Made by a program: the position numbers and the translations under genes. Of a stretch of 12,133 nt of DNA, positions 1-6,645 are shown in pieces; position 1 is the first letter of the stretch, and each line of letters opens with the position of its first letter. The DNA lies in NCBI GenBank assembly GCA_024405585.1, contig JAKSOM010000017.1:1-12133 (forward strand), written 5' to 3'. The DNA comes from Acidaminococcaceae bacterium (GTDB lineage: Bacteria; Bacillota; Negativicutes; Acidaminococcales; Acidaminococcaceae). Under the pieces are notes generated by a model. That model searched no databases, had not been told where the DNA came from, and saw only the letters and a list, made by a program, of their open reading frames with translations.

Positions 1-12
1 CAATTCAAACAT

Positions 13-40
13 ATTATACACCCTAAAATTATTTTGTCAA
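13..40 (-). promoter_or_regulatory. Sigma-70 type promoter directing transcription out of the left edge
   Basis: Read on the minus strand, a perfect -35 box TTGACA (40-35) is followed after 16 bases by a perfect -10 box TATAAT (18-13). Transcription would start near position 4-7 and run leftwards, so the gene it serves is outside the window. Immediately upstream (about 41-61) is an A/T-only tract of the kind that acts as an UP element. Both hexamers being consensus makes this the strongest regulatory signal in the window. Confidence 0.82.
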
Positions 41-61
41 GAGTTTTTTAAAAAATTTTTC
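41..61 (-). promoter_or_regulatory. A/T-rich UP-element-like tract upstream of the -35 box
   Basis: Minus-strand bases from about 61 to 44 are nearly all A or T (runs of A, then T, then A) directly before the TTGACA box. Such tracts bind the alpha subunit C-terminal domains of RNA polymerase at strong promoters. The assignment is by position and composition only. Confidence 0.5.
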
Positions 62-102
62 TATAACTCTCTTTCTGTCTGCTGCCCCTAATCACTATCA
101 CC

Positions 103-651
103 CTATCTAACATAATAGTTTATCACTGCAGATAGGAATACGTTATCGTTTTCCCTGGCTCCCATTGTCACATCGCTGAACAACATAAGGTTTTCCTTTT
201 GCTCCACCGCTTTCATAAAGTCCAACAACTGTTGACACTGGCCAATACAGGCAATCTGTATGCTACCTGATTTGAAGGCCGACTTTTGGGAAGAGGAACC
301 ATCGGGCTGAACAATCAAATTCTCAATCCTGACATTACTCATAGTAGCCAAAGTGTTAATATGCAAAAGCAGATTGTTAGCATCAATGCTTTTAGGCAAC
401 TCTTCATCCAAACGGTTAAACTCCCGCTCCAACTCCGCCCTTCTGGCCGCAAAGTTGCCATATTGTTGCTGAAATCTTCTTATCCCCGTCAGACGGTTTT
501 TCAACATCTCCGCCTGGGCAAAATTACCCCTGGCACCAAAAAACAAAAACAGCCCCAATGTAGCAGACAAAAGCACAAAACCAGCCACACTGCCCACAAA
601 ATAGCCCAATTCTCTATTTTCTTTGAACCAAGCCCTCAATTTATTTGACAT
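103..651 (-). CDS. pilO: PilO-like (GspM-like) inner-membrane assembly protein
   Basis: The 182-residue protein begins with a short positive cytoplasmic segment, then one membrane helix at about 18-39 (YFVGSVAGFVLLSATLGLFLFF is the region), a charged coiled-coil segment at about 43-85 (QAEMLKNRL ... RRAELEREFNRLDEEL), and an alpha/beta domain at about 92-182 of the kind seen in PilO (LLHINTLATMSNVRIENL opening the fold). In type IV pilus systems PilO pairs with PilN through these coiled coils and ferredoxin-like domains to link the cytoplasmic PilM ring to the pilus. It overlaps the GspL-like gene by 11 bases, has a GAGAGGG ribosome binding site 5 bases from its ATG, and is the last gene of the run. 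Sequence identity in PilO is generally low, so the call depends on layout and neighbours. Confidence 0.68.
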   Translation of the reverse strand: MSNKLRAWFKENRELGYFVGSVAGFVLLSATLGLFLFFGARGNFAQAEMLKNRLTGIRRFQQQYGNFAARRAELEREFNRLDEELPKSIDANNLLLHINTLATMSNVRIENLIVQPDGSSSQKSAFKSGSIQIACIGQCQQLLDFMKAVEQKENLMLFSDVTMGARENDNVFLSAVINYYVR

Positions 652-1684
652 TTACGCCCTCTCCCAGTTTGATGTTTACGGTATAGTCAAGAAACCCGTC
701 ATTATTGTTTTTACCGGTGCCAATGGTCACTTTGGAAAATCTGTCCACCCCGTTCAAATTCTCCACAAAATGTTTCAGCTGCCTGATGCCCTTCACCCTA
801 CCTTCCAGCACAATCATTTCAACTGCTTTGCCCTTTTCCCGTATTTGCTGTGTGCGTAGAATATTTATTTCACTGTTGTATTCCGGCATACCATCCAAAA
901 TCTGTTCCACCAGCTCCGTGCGGAATTTGTTACTGCCTAAAATTTGCTTTTTCAGCCCCTGCAGATTTCTGATTTGTCCGCTTTTGGCCAAGTACAAATC
1001 ATACTGTTCCTGAATATTCTGCATCCCTTCCAAAATTTTGTTGAGGGTATAAACCCGGTGGCAGGAAAAACCGTAGAGAGCCGTCAAACCCACAAAGACA
1101 ATCCCTGCCACGATAACAATACCTTTGACGGCAATCAGGTATCTTTGGGACTTTAACTGCTGCTTTTTGCCGTTCTGCAACAACAAGGCAAAATTGATGT
1201 CATCTTCCCTCCCTGCTGCCACATGAGCGGCGTGCAAAGCGGGCCCATATACATCCTCTTCACCGGAGGCATTGTTCTGCCGTAGGGGTACCATTGCCAA
1301 AAGTTCCCCGCCCAATTTTTCGGCATAATTCATGTTGTCATCAAAAATGTCCTTAGCCAACAGGCCAACACCCACGTCATTGTTCGCCAATCTGTGCCAA
1401 GCCACCCGATATTCCTCCGGATTTTTGCCCCAGGACACCTGCATTTCGTTATGCAAAAGCATCAGCATTTCCTTGTCGTTGACATTGCGAATCGGCAAGG
1501 AATATTCCTCAATATCAGCAACCGCCAGGGCCACCCCGTCAAAAGAAAAGGCAGGGAGTTCCATGCCTTTATACAGCACCTTGATATCCCCGCCAATTTC
1601 CACTATGACATAGCGAATACCCTCAGCACAAAACTCTGCACCAAGAATTTTTTTATTCTGTTGTTTGTGCCAAAAACCGAACAT
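641..1684 (-). CDS. GspL-like pilus/secretion assembly protein (shortened PilM-like part joined to PilN-like part)
   Basis: The 347-residue protein has three parts. Residues about 13-135 look like the first portion of a PilM/GspL actin-like cytoplasmic domain (ILGAEFCAEGIRYVIVEI, then LLHNEM and YRVAWHRL). Basic residues and a single membrane helix follow at about 182-206 (IAVKGIVIVAGIVFVGLTAL). An extracytoplasmic PilN/GspL-like part comes last, with a coiled segment at about 210-260 and a ferredoxin-like domain at about 285-342. PilM and PilN are normally separate proteins; GspL has them as one chain, but its cytoplasmic part is longer than here. I see no intact ATP-binding motif. The gene starts within the pilin stop codon (TAATG), has only a weak ribosome binding site, and overlaps the PilO-like gene by 11 bases. 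The fold assignment rests on layout and context more than residue identity. Confidence 0.66.
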   Translation of the reverse strand: MFGFWHKQQNKKILGAEFCAEGIRYVIVEIGGDIKVLYKGMELPAFSFDGVALAVADIEEYSLPIRNVNDKEMLMLLHNEMQVSWGKNPEEYRVAWHRLANNDVGVGLLAKDIFDDNMNYAEKLGGELLAMVPLRQNNASGEEDVYGPALHAAHVAAGREDDINFALLLQNGKKQQLKSQRYLIAVKGIVIVAGIVFVGLTALYGFSCHRVYTLNKILEGMQNIQEQYDLYLAKSGQIRNLQGLKKQILGSNKFRTELVEQILDGMPEYNSEINILRTQQIREKGKAVEMIVLEGRVKGIRQLKHFVENLNGVDRFSKVTIGTGKNNNDGFLDYTVNIKLGEGVNVK

Positions 1685-2082
1685 TATTCGCCGGACCCTG
1701 TCCCCCCAGTAGTTCCTCCGGAAGAAGTGCCATCCACCAATTTGTAACCATTAAAAGTAACGGTGCCGCCGTCGTATTTGCTGCCGCTTACCGTGCCAGT
1801 GGCGCTATCATACGTAAGAGCATTTCCCTTAGCGTCTTTGAACTCATCCGTATTGATATACTTCTCCTCAAACAATTTGTTCAAATTCGCAGGATATTCA
1901 CCCTTTTCCACTTGGTAAAGCTGTACCGCCTGACCGATACTTGTCAGGTCATTGCGCAATTTGCTGTCAGCCACCTTGCCATAGGCACCCTTGATGGAGG
2001 GTGCCATAAAAGTAACTATCACGCCTATCAGGGCAGCCGCCGCCACCACTTCCAACAAACTAAATCCTGAGTGTTTTCTCAT
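1684..2082 (-). CDS. Type IV pilin / GspG-like pseudopilin
   Basis: The 132-residue protein has a class III (prepilin-type) signal: MRKHSG then FSLLEV, with cleavage expected between G6 and F7 and the conserved glutamate at mature position 5 (E11). A hydrophobic helix runs from about 7 to 28. The following DLTSIGQAVQLYQVEKGEYPANLNKLFEE stretch (about 45-73, here abbreviated by key features: an amphipathic helix then GEYP) is typical of GspG-type major pseudopilins. The C-terminus, from about 116, is an unusual Gly/Ser/Thr tail ending GTGSGE. It would be made as an inner-membrane protein and assembled into a pilus or pseudopilus after processing by a prepilin peptidase not encoded here. Its ATG overlaps the thrS stop (ATGA), with GAGGAG at 2088-2093. 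The next gene starts in its stop codon (TAATG). Confidence 0.87.
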   Translation of the reverse strand: MRKHSGFSLLEVVAAAALIGVIVTFMAPSIKGAYGKVADSKLRNDLTSIGQAVQLYQVEKGEYPANLNKLFEEKYINTDEFKDAKGNALTYDSATGTVSGSKYDGGTVTFNGYKLVDGTSSGGTTGGTGSGE

Positions 2083-3980
2083 TTTTTCTCCTCAATCTCC
2101 TTTTGCAATTTGGCAATAAATTCGTCAATTTGCATGGAGCCGATGTCCCCTTCACCCCTGTGGCGGACATTCACCGTACCTTCTTCCATTTCCTTGTCGC
2201 CAACTATGAGCATATAGGGAACTTTCTGCACCTGGGCCTCACGAATCTTGTAGCCCAGTTTTTCGTTCCTATCGTCCAGTTTCGCCCGAATGCCCAATTC
2301 AAAGAACTTGTCATAGAGTTTCTTGGCATAGTCCCCATGCTTGTCCGTAATGGGTAAAATCCTAACCTGGCAGGGTGCCAGCCATACAGGGAATGCCCCC
2401 GCATAGTGTTCAATAAGAATACCGATGAATCTCTCGATGGAACCATAAACGACCCTATGAATCATTACCGGACGATGTTTCAATCCGTCTTCACCGGTAT
2501 AAGTTAAATCAAAGCGTTCCGGCAACTGCATATCCAGCTGAATGGTACCGCATTGCCATGTCCTGCCAATGCTGTCCTGCAAATGGAAGTCGATTTTGGG
2601 CCCATAGAAAGCACCGTCGCCTTCATTGATAACATATTCCAGACCGAAGTCCTCCATAGCCGCTTTCAGGGCGTTGGTGGTCCTTTCCCAGGTCTCCAAA
2701 GAACCCATGGAGTTTTCCGGACGGGTGGAAAGTTCCGCATGATATTTCAGGCCGAAGGTTGCATATACTTCGTCAAAAAGCCGGATGACATTTTGGATTT
2801 CATCCTTAATTTGGCTTTCCATCATGAAGATGTGGGCATCATCCTGAGTAAAGCAACGTACCCTAAAGAGACCATGCAAAGCGCCGCTCAATTCGTGACG
2901 ATGCACCAGTCCCAATTCACCGGCACGGATGGGCAATTCCTTATAAGAATGGAGATGCTGTTTATAGACCAGCATGCCGCCGGGGCAGTTCATGGGTTTG
3001 ACAGCATAGTCACCTTCATCAATCTTGGTGAAATACATATTTTCCTTGTAGTGGTCCCAGTGTCCGCTTCTCTCCCACAGTTCCCGGTTCAGAATCATGG
3101 GGGTTTTGATTTCCTCGTAACCGTAACGGCGGTGTACCTGCCGCCAATAATTAATTAGTTCGTTCTGGATAATGATGCCGTTGGGCATAAAGAAGGGGAA
3201 GCCGGGGCCTTCATCCAGAATGCAGAACAAATCCAATTCCTTGCCCAGTTTCCTGTGGTCACGCTTGGCCGCCTCTTCCAACATATGCAGGTATTGGTCC
3301 AGATTTTCTTTGCTGTCAAAGGCAGTGCCATAAATGCGTTGCAACATTTTGTTTTTCTCGCTGCCACGCCAATAGGCACCGGCAATGCTTTGCAACTTGA
3401 AGGCCTTAACCTTGCCCGTGCTGGGGCAATGAGGACCTGCACAGAGGTCAGTAAAATCACCCTGTGTATAGGTGCTGATGATGGCGTCCTCAGGCAAATC
3501 GTTGATGAGTTCAACCTTGTACTTTTCATCCTCTGCGGCAAATTTGGCCAGGGCCTCCGCACGGGGCAGCTCACTCCGCTTCAGAGGAATATTCTGTTTG
3601 ACAATTTTGGCCATTTCCTTTTCGATGGCCGCCAAGTCCTCCGGAGTGAAGGTATGCTCGCTGTCCAGATCATAGTAGAAGCCGTTCTCTATGGCCGGAC
3701 CGATGGCAAACTTGACACCGGGGAACAAATGTTGGATGGCCTGGGCCATCACGTGGGATGCGGTATGCCGAATGGCATGCAATCCCTCCGGAGTATCCGG
3801 AGTGACAAACTCCACCTTGGCATCATGATCCAGAGTGTCGCTCAAATCCCGGTTCACCCCATCCACCACGGCCAAGAGCGCCTCTTTGCCCAGTTTCTGA
3901 TTAATTTTCTTGGCAATTTCTCCAAGGATAATCCCAGGAGCAAATTCCTTAACACTTCCGTCTTTCAGTGTGACTTTCAT
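2079..3980 (-). CDS. thrS: Threonyl-tRNA synthetase
   Basis: This class II synthetase charges tRNA-Thr. The 633 residues carry every domain: TGS (about 1-62), the editing domain with H72xxxH76 and the CAGPH pair C180/H184 that removes mischarged serine, the catalytic core with zinc ligands C332 (in NCPGG), H383 (in FTQDDAHIF) and H508, class II motif 2 around LFRVRCFTQDD at 371-381, GAFYGPKIDF at 457-466, motif 3 GSIERF at 513-518, and an anticodon-binding domain after about 535. It starts with a strong ribosome binding site (AGGAGGG at 3985-3991) inside the end of the Nudix gene. There is no room for a T-box leader, although many Firmicutes thrS genes have one. A promoter-like sequence at 4043-4071 could give independent expression. 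Its stop overlaps the pilin start by 4 bases. Confidence 0.97.
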   Translation of the reverse strand: MKVTLKDGSVKEFAPGIILGEIAKKINQKLGKEALLAVVDGVNRDLSDTLDHDAKVEFVTPDTPEGLHAIRHTASHVMAQAIQHLFPGVKFAIGPAIENGFYYDLDSEHTFTPEDLAAIEKEMAKIVKQNIPLKRSELPRAEALAKFAAEDEKYKVELINDLPEDAIISTYTQGDFTDLCAGPHCPSTGKVKAFKLQSIAGAYWRGSEKNKMLQRIYGTAFDSKENLDQYLHMLEEAAKRDHRKLGKELDLFCILDEGPGFPFFMPNGIIIQNELINYWRQVHRRYGYEEIKTPMILNRELWERSGHWDHYKENMYFTKIDEGDYAVKPMNCPGGMLVYKQHLHSYKELPIRAGELGLVHRHELSGALHGLFRVRCFTQDDAHIFMMESQIKDEIQNVIRLFDEVYATFGLKYHAELSTRPENSMGSLETWERTTNALKAAMEDFGLEYVINEGDGAFYGPKIDFHLQDSIGRTWQCGTIQLDMQLPERFDLTYTGEDGLKHRPVMIHRVVYGSIERFIGILIEHYAGAFPVWLAPCQVRILPITDKHGDYAKKLYDKFFELGIRAKLDDRNEKLGYKIREAQVQKVPYMLIVGDKEMEEGTVNVRHRGEGDIGSMQIDEFIAKLQKEIEEKK

Positions 3981-4536
3981 TTTTCCCTCCTAAATATAGC
4001 AACGCACAAATGCTTTTAGCGTCGAAAAATTCACCGCCCATTATCATACTCTTTATTTCGTCCATTGTAAATATTTTGCAGGCAATAAATTCATCTTCGT
4101 CCGGATGCTGGTTATGGGCCGTCAGACCCTTGGCCGCAAAAAGATGAATGATTTCATCACTGAAGCCGGGGGTTGTGGCTATGGGGAACAGATATTCCCA
4201 CTCTTTGGCCTCGTAGCCCGTCTCCTCGCTCAATTCCCGTTTGGCGCATTCCAACAGGTCCTCCCCCGGTCCCTTGTCCAGTTTCCCTGCGGGGATTTCC
4301 CACATCACCGTACCCAAGGGGTAACGGCACTGTTTCACCAGCACCACTCGGCCATCTTCCAATATGGGCACCACCGCCACCGCTCCGGGGTGACGAATAT
4401 ATTCCCTGTCCGCCGTCCTACCGTCCGGCAGGGTCACGATGTCTTTTTTCACTTTGAGCAGATTCCCCTGAAACACATCCTGTGTAGTGGCCTGCACCTC
4501 GTCCAGGGCCGGCTCATGAAATTTTTTTATTTGCAT
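3949..4536 (-). CDS. Nudix hydrolase, ADP-ribose pyrophosphatase type
   Basis: The 195-residue protein resembles NudF/ADP-ribose pyrophosphatases, which split ADP-ribose to AMP and ribose 5-phosphate. The Nudix box runs from G84 to Y108: G84, E92, then R100-E101-L102-x-E104-E105-x-G107-Y108, so all metal-binding acidic residues are present. P123 in TTPGFSDE lies 15 residues past the box, the position noted in the literature as a mark of ADP-ribose specificity. The first loop, KLDKGPG, is two residues longer than the Gx5E consensus. The start has AAAGGA about 11 bases upstream and fits the family N-terminus. It overlaps recN by 23 bases and thrS by 32 bases; its last codons contain the thrS ribosome binding site. 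Another Nudix substrate (other nucleoside diphosphate sugars) remains possible. Confidence 0.88.
   Translation of the reverse strand: MQIKKFHEPALDEVQATTQDVFQGNLLKVKKDIVTLPDGRTADREYIRHPGAVAVVPILEDGRVVLVKQCRYPLGTVMWEIPAGKLDKGPGEDLLECAKRELSEETGYEAKEWEYLFPIATTPGFSDEIIHLFAAKGLTAHNQHPDEDEFIACKIFTMDEIKSMIMGGEFFDAKSICALLYLGGKNESHTERRKC
3985..3991 (-). promoter_or_regulatory. thrS: Strong ribosome binding site of thrS
   Basis: AGGAGGG lies four bases before the thrS ATG and fixes this start. It is embedded in the final codons of the Nudix gene, so thrS can be translated independently of the upstream overlap. It is the best Shine-Dalgarno match in the window. Confidence 0.85.
4043..4071 (-). promoter_or_regulatory. 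Possible internal promoter for thrS inside the Nudix gene
   Basis: On the minus strand TTTACA (4071-4066) and TATGAT (4048-4043) are separated by 17 bases; each differs from consensus by one base. A start near 4036 would give a leader of roughly 55 bases before the thrS ATG at 3980. The stretch is more A/T-rich than the surrounding coding sequence. It lies within coding DNA, so chance occurrence is possible. Confidence 0.4.
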
Positions 4537-6187
4537 TTTCCAGTAGTTCCTTTGCCGTCTTCAATGCCGCAGCCGATTTGTTGCTGCCCGCCGCCATTCT
4601 GGCCAGTTCCCCAATCCTTTCATTTTTGTCCAAAACCTTCAATTCAGTAATAGTGCGGTCCGCCTCTGTCCGTTTTTCGATATAAATGTGCTGTTGGGCA
4701 AAGGCGGCGATTTGAGGCAAATGGGTAATGCAAAGCACCTGATTGTGTTCCGCCAAAAGGGCTATCTTTTCCGCCATACGCTCCGCAGTCACTCCCCCAA
4801 CTCCCGCATCAATTTCATCAAAAACCATAGTACCCACATCTTCCCGGGTCAGAAGCACAGTTTTCACCGCCAGGGCCACCCGGCTCAATTCGCCGCCGCT
4901 GGCCACCTTCCCCAATTCTTGGGAGGGTTCACCCCGGTTGGCGGTGAAATAAAATTGCAGTTGGTCCCGGCCGAAGGCACCCAGTTCCCCTTCTGCAATC
5001 CGAATTTCAAAATTCCCTTCAGGCATTGCCAAATCCTGAATATGACCAGTAATTTTCTTACCCAGTTCCACAGCAAAAATTTTGCGTATCTTGGTCAGTT
5101 TGTCCGCAAGAAGATTTGCTTTTTCTTCAGCTTCCTTCACTTCTTTTTCCAGTTTGGCTATGCTGGCGTCAATGCTTTCCAATGCCGCCAATTTTTCAGC
5201 GGCCATATCCCTGTAAGCCAGGATTTCACACACGTCCCGACCATATTTCTTTTCCAAATCATATAACAAATCCAAACGGCTCTGCACCTCATTGACCCGC
5301 TCCGGATTGAAGTCAAAGCCATCAAGATAACTGCCCAGCTCCTCCCTGGCATCATCAAGGGTAAGCCAAGCGCTGTCCACACTGTCATAAATGCTTTGCA
5401 GGGCAGGGTCAAATCCCAAGGCATATTCCAACTCCCGCCGGGCCGCCGCCAAATTGCTAAGGCAAGCCCCTTCTCCATCCACATAGTTCCGGACAGCGTT
5501 GATGGAACCGATAATCTTTTCCCCGTGTTGCAATATTTTGGCCTCGTCCCTTAACTTTTCCTCTTCACCTTCCTGCAATTCGGCCTCATCAATTTCTTCG
5601 ATCGTATGTCTGTAAAGCCCCAAAAGTTGCTCCCGGTTCCGATTATCCTGCAGCAATTCCTCAAGGGCCCCCTTCGCCTGTTTCAAACTCTGATAGGACT
5701 TTTGGTAGTTCGCAAGGCAGTCACTCGTTTTCTTGCCACCATAGGCATCCGTCAGAATCCGGGGCATATCCTGATGCAACAGGGTCTGATTTTCATGCTG
5801 GCCGTGAATATTAACCAAAAGATTCCCCGCCTGACGCAAAACCTGCAAAGGCACCTGCACCCCGTTGATGGTAGCCTTGGATTTGCCCTGGGCATTCACT
5901 ATCCGCTTCAAGAAAACCTCCTCCTCCGAATCAATGCCCTGCTCCTGCAAAAAAGCATCCAAAAGAGGATTGGTCGTATTGGTAAATATAGCCTGCACCC
6001 AAAAACCTTCCGTACCGGAACGGATAAAATCAGCGTTGGCCCGTCCGCCCAAAACCACCCCAAAGGCATCCACCAGAATGGACTTTCCAGCACCGGTTTC
6101 ACCGGTAAAAACATTGAACCCCCGGCTGAAATCAACCCGGGCATCCTCTATCAAAGCAAAATTGTGTACCTGCAAACTCACTAACAT
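4514..6187 (-). CDS. recN: DNA repair ATPase RecN
   Basis: RecN is an SMC-like protein that acts early at DNA double-strand breaks together with RecA. The 557 residues match the family. An N-terminal head half begins MLVSLQVHNFALIED and has the Walker A motif GETGAGKS at 29-36. A shorter central coiled coil (roughly 150-390, with heptad-like E/K/L-rich stretches) links it to the second head half, with the ABC signature VASGGELSRV at 428-437, Walker B MVFDEIDAG ending in D457-E458, and the H-loop CITHLPQIAA with H489. All ATPase motifs are intact. The start fits the family N-terminus, although the bases before it (GAGCTGAGATT) form only a weak ribosome binding site, so coupling to argR (gap 4 bases) is likely. 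The 3' end overlaps the Nudix gene by 23 bases. Confidence 0.96.
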   Translation of the reverse strand: MLVSLQVHNFALIEDARVDFSRGFNVFTGETGAGKSILVDAFGVVLGGRANADFIRSGTEGFWVQAIFTNTTNPLLDAFLQEQGIDSEEEVFLKRIVNAQGKSKATINGVQVPLQVLRQAGNLLVNIHGQHENQTLLHQDMPRILTDAYGGKKTSDCLANYQKSYQSLKQAKGALEELLQDNRNREQLLGLYRHTIEEIDEAELQEGEEEKLRDEAKILQHGEKIIGSINAVRNYVDGEGACLSNLAAARRELEYALGFDPALQSIYDSVDSAWLTLDDAREELGSYLDGFDFNPERVNEVQSRLDLLYDLEKKYGRDVCEILAYRDMAAEKLAALESIDASIAKLEKEVKEAEEKANLLADKLTKIRKIFAVELGKKITGHIQDLAMPEGNFEIRIAEGELGAFGRDQLQFYFTANRGEPSQELGKVASGGELSRVALAVKTVLLTREDVGTMVFDEIDAGVGGVTAERMAEKIALLAEHNQVLCITHLPQIAAFAQQHIYIEKRTEADRTITELKVLDKNERIGELARMAAGSNKSAAALKTAKELLENANKKIS

Positions 6188-6191
6188 AATC

Positions 6192-6641
6192 TCAGCTCTT
6201 GTATTCTTTCAATTTCTCCAAAACCGCTGCCTTGCATTCTGCAGAACGCAAAGCCAAAAAAACCGTGTCATCCCCGGCAATGGTGCCGATAATTTCGGGC
6301 CACTTGGCCGAATCCAAGGTGAAAGCCACAAAATTTGCCGCTCCGGGCAAAGTATGCACCACCACCAAAGCATCATTAGCCACGGTACCAGTAATGCTGT
6401 TTTGCAGGTTCTTCTGCAATTGGGATTGGCTTACCTGCTGGTCACTGTTAGGACAAACATAGTGATAACTGCCCACCCCATCATGCACTTTGAACAACCG
6501 CAGTTCCTTGATATCCCTGCTCACCGTGGCCTGGGTAACATTTTCACCCCGTTCCAGCAGCAGTGACGTAAGTTCTTCCTGCGTGGCAACATGATTCTTA
6601 GTAATAATTTCCTTGATTAAACTCAAGCGTTGTCTCTTCAT
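6192..6641 (-). CDS. argR: Arginine repressor
   Basis: The 149-residue protein matches ArgR/AhrC in length and layout. An N-terminal winged helix (about 1-70) carries the recognition helix TQATVSRDIKEL at 36-47, and the C-terminal oligomerisation and arginine-binding domain has GTIAGDDT at 119-126, where the paired aspartates contact arginine. With bound arginine the hexamer represses arginine biosynthesis genes and often activates catabolism. The start has GAGGTGA a few bases upstream. It sits between nadK (gap 4 bases) and recN (gap 4 bases), the standard Firmicutes position, and is probably just carried by the operon; I saw no convincing ARG box nearby. Whether the organism has argR paralogues cannot be told from this window. 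Confidence 0.95.
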   Translation of the reverse strand: MKRQRLSLIKEIITKNHVATQEELTSLLLERGENVTQATVSRDIKELRLFKVHDGVGSYHYVCPNSDQQVSQSQLQKNLQNSITGTVANDALVVVHTLPGAANFVAFTLDSAKWPEIIGTIAGDDTVFLALRSAECKAAVLEKLKEYKS

Positions 6642-6645
6642 CTGC

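Larger units (their letters stand above)
1..102. other. Only intergenic stretch: pilO-like 3' side and promoter of the next unit
   Basis: Between the TAG stop at 103 and the left edge I find the promoter described separately and no open reading frame. I see no GC-rich hairpin followed by a T-run on the minus strand, so the operon has no recognisable intrinsic terminator before the next promoter. A 6-base inverted repeat (40-45 with 65-70) is present but lacks terminator features. Confidence 0.6.

Noticed and set aside
34..66. Plus-strand promoter (TTGTCA ... TATAAC)
   Set aside because: The spacing is about 22 bases, too long, and no plus-strand gene follows.
40..70. Inverted repeat AGAGTT...AACTCT as an intrinsic terminator for the operon
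   Set aside because: The stem is only 6 bases with a 19-base A/T loop, is not GC-rich and is not followed by a T-run; its arm overlaps the -35 box.
2553..4019. Plus-strand open frames of about 200-250 codons opposite thrS
   Set aside because: Shadows of thrS, whose motifs are complete; no domain signature in the antisense translations.
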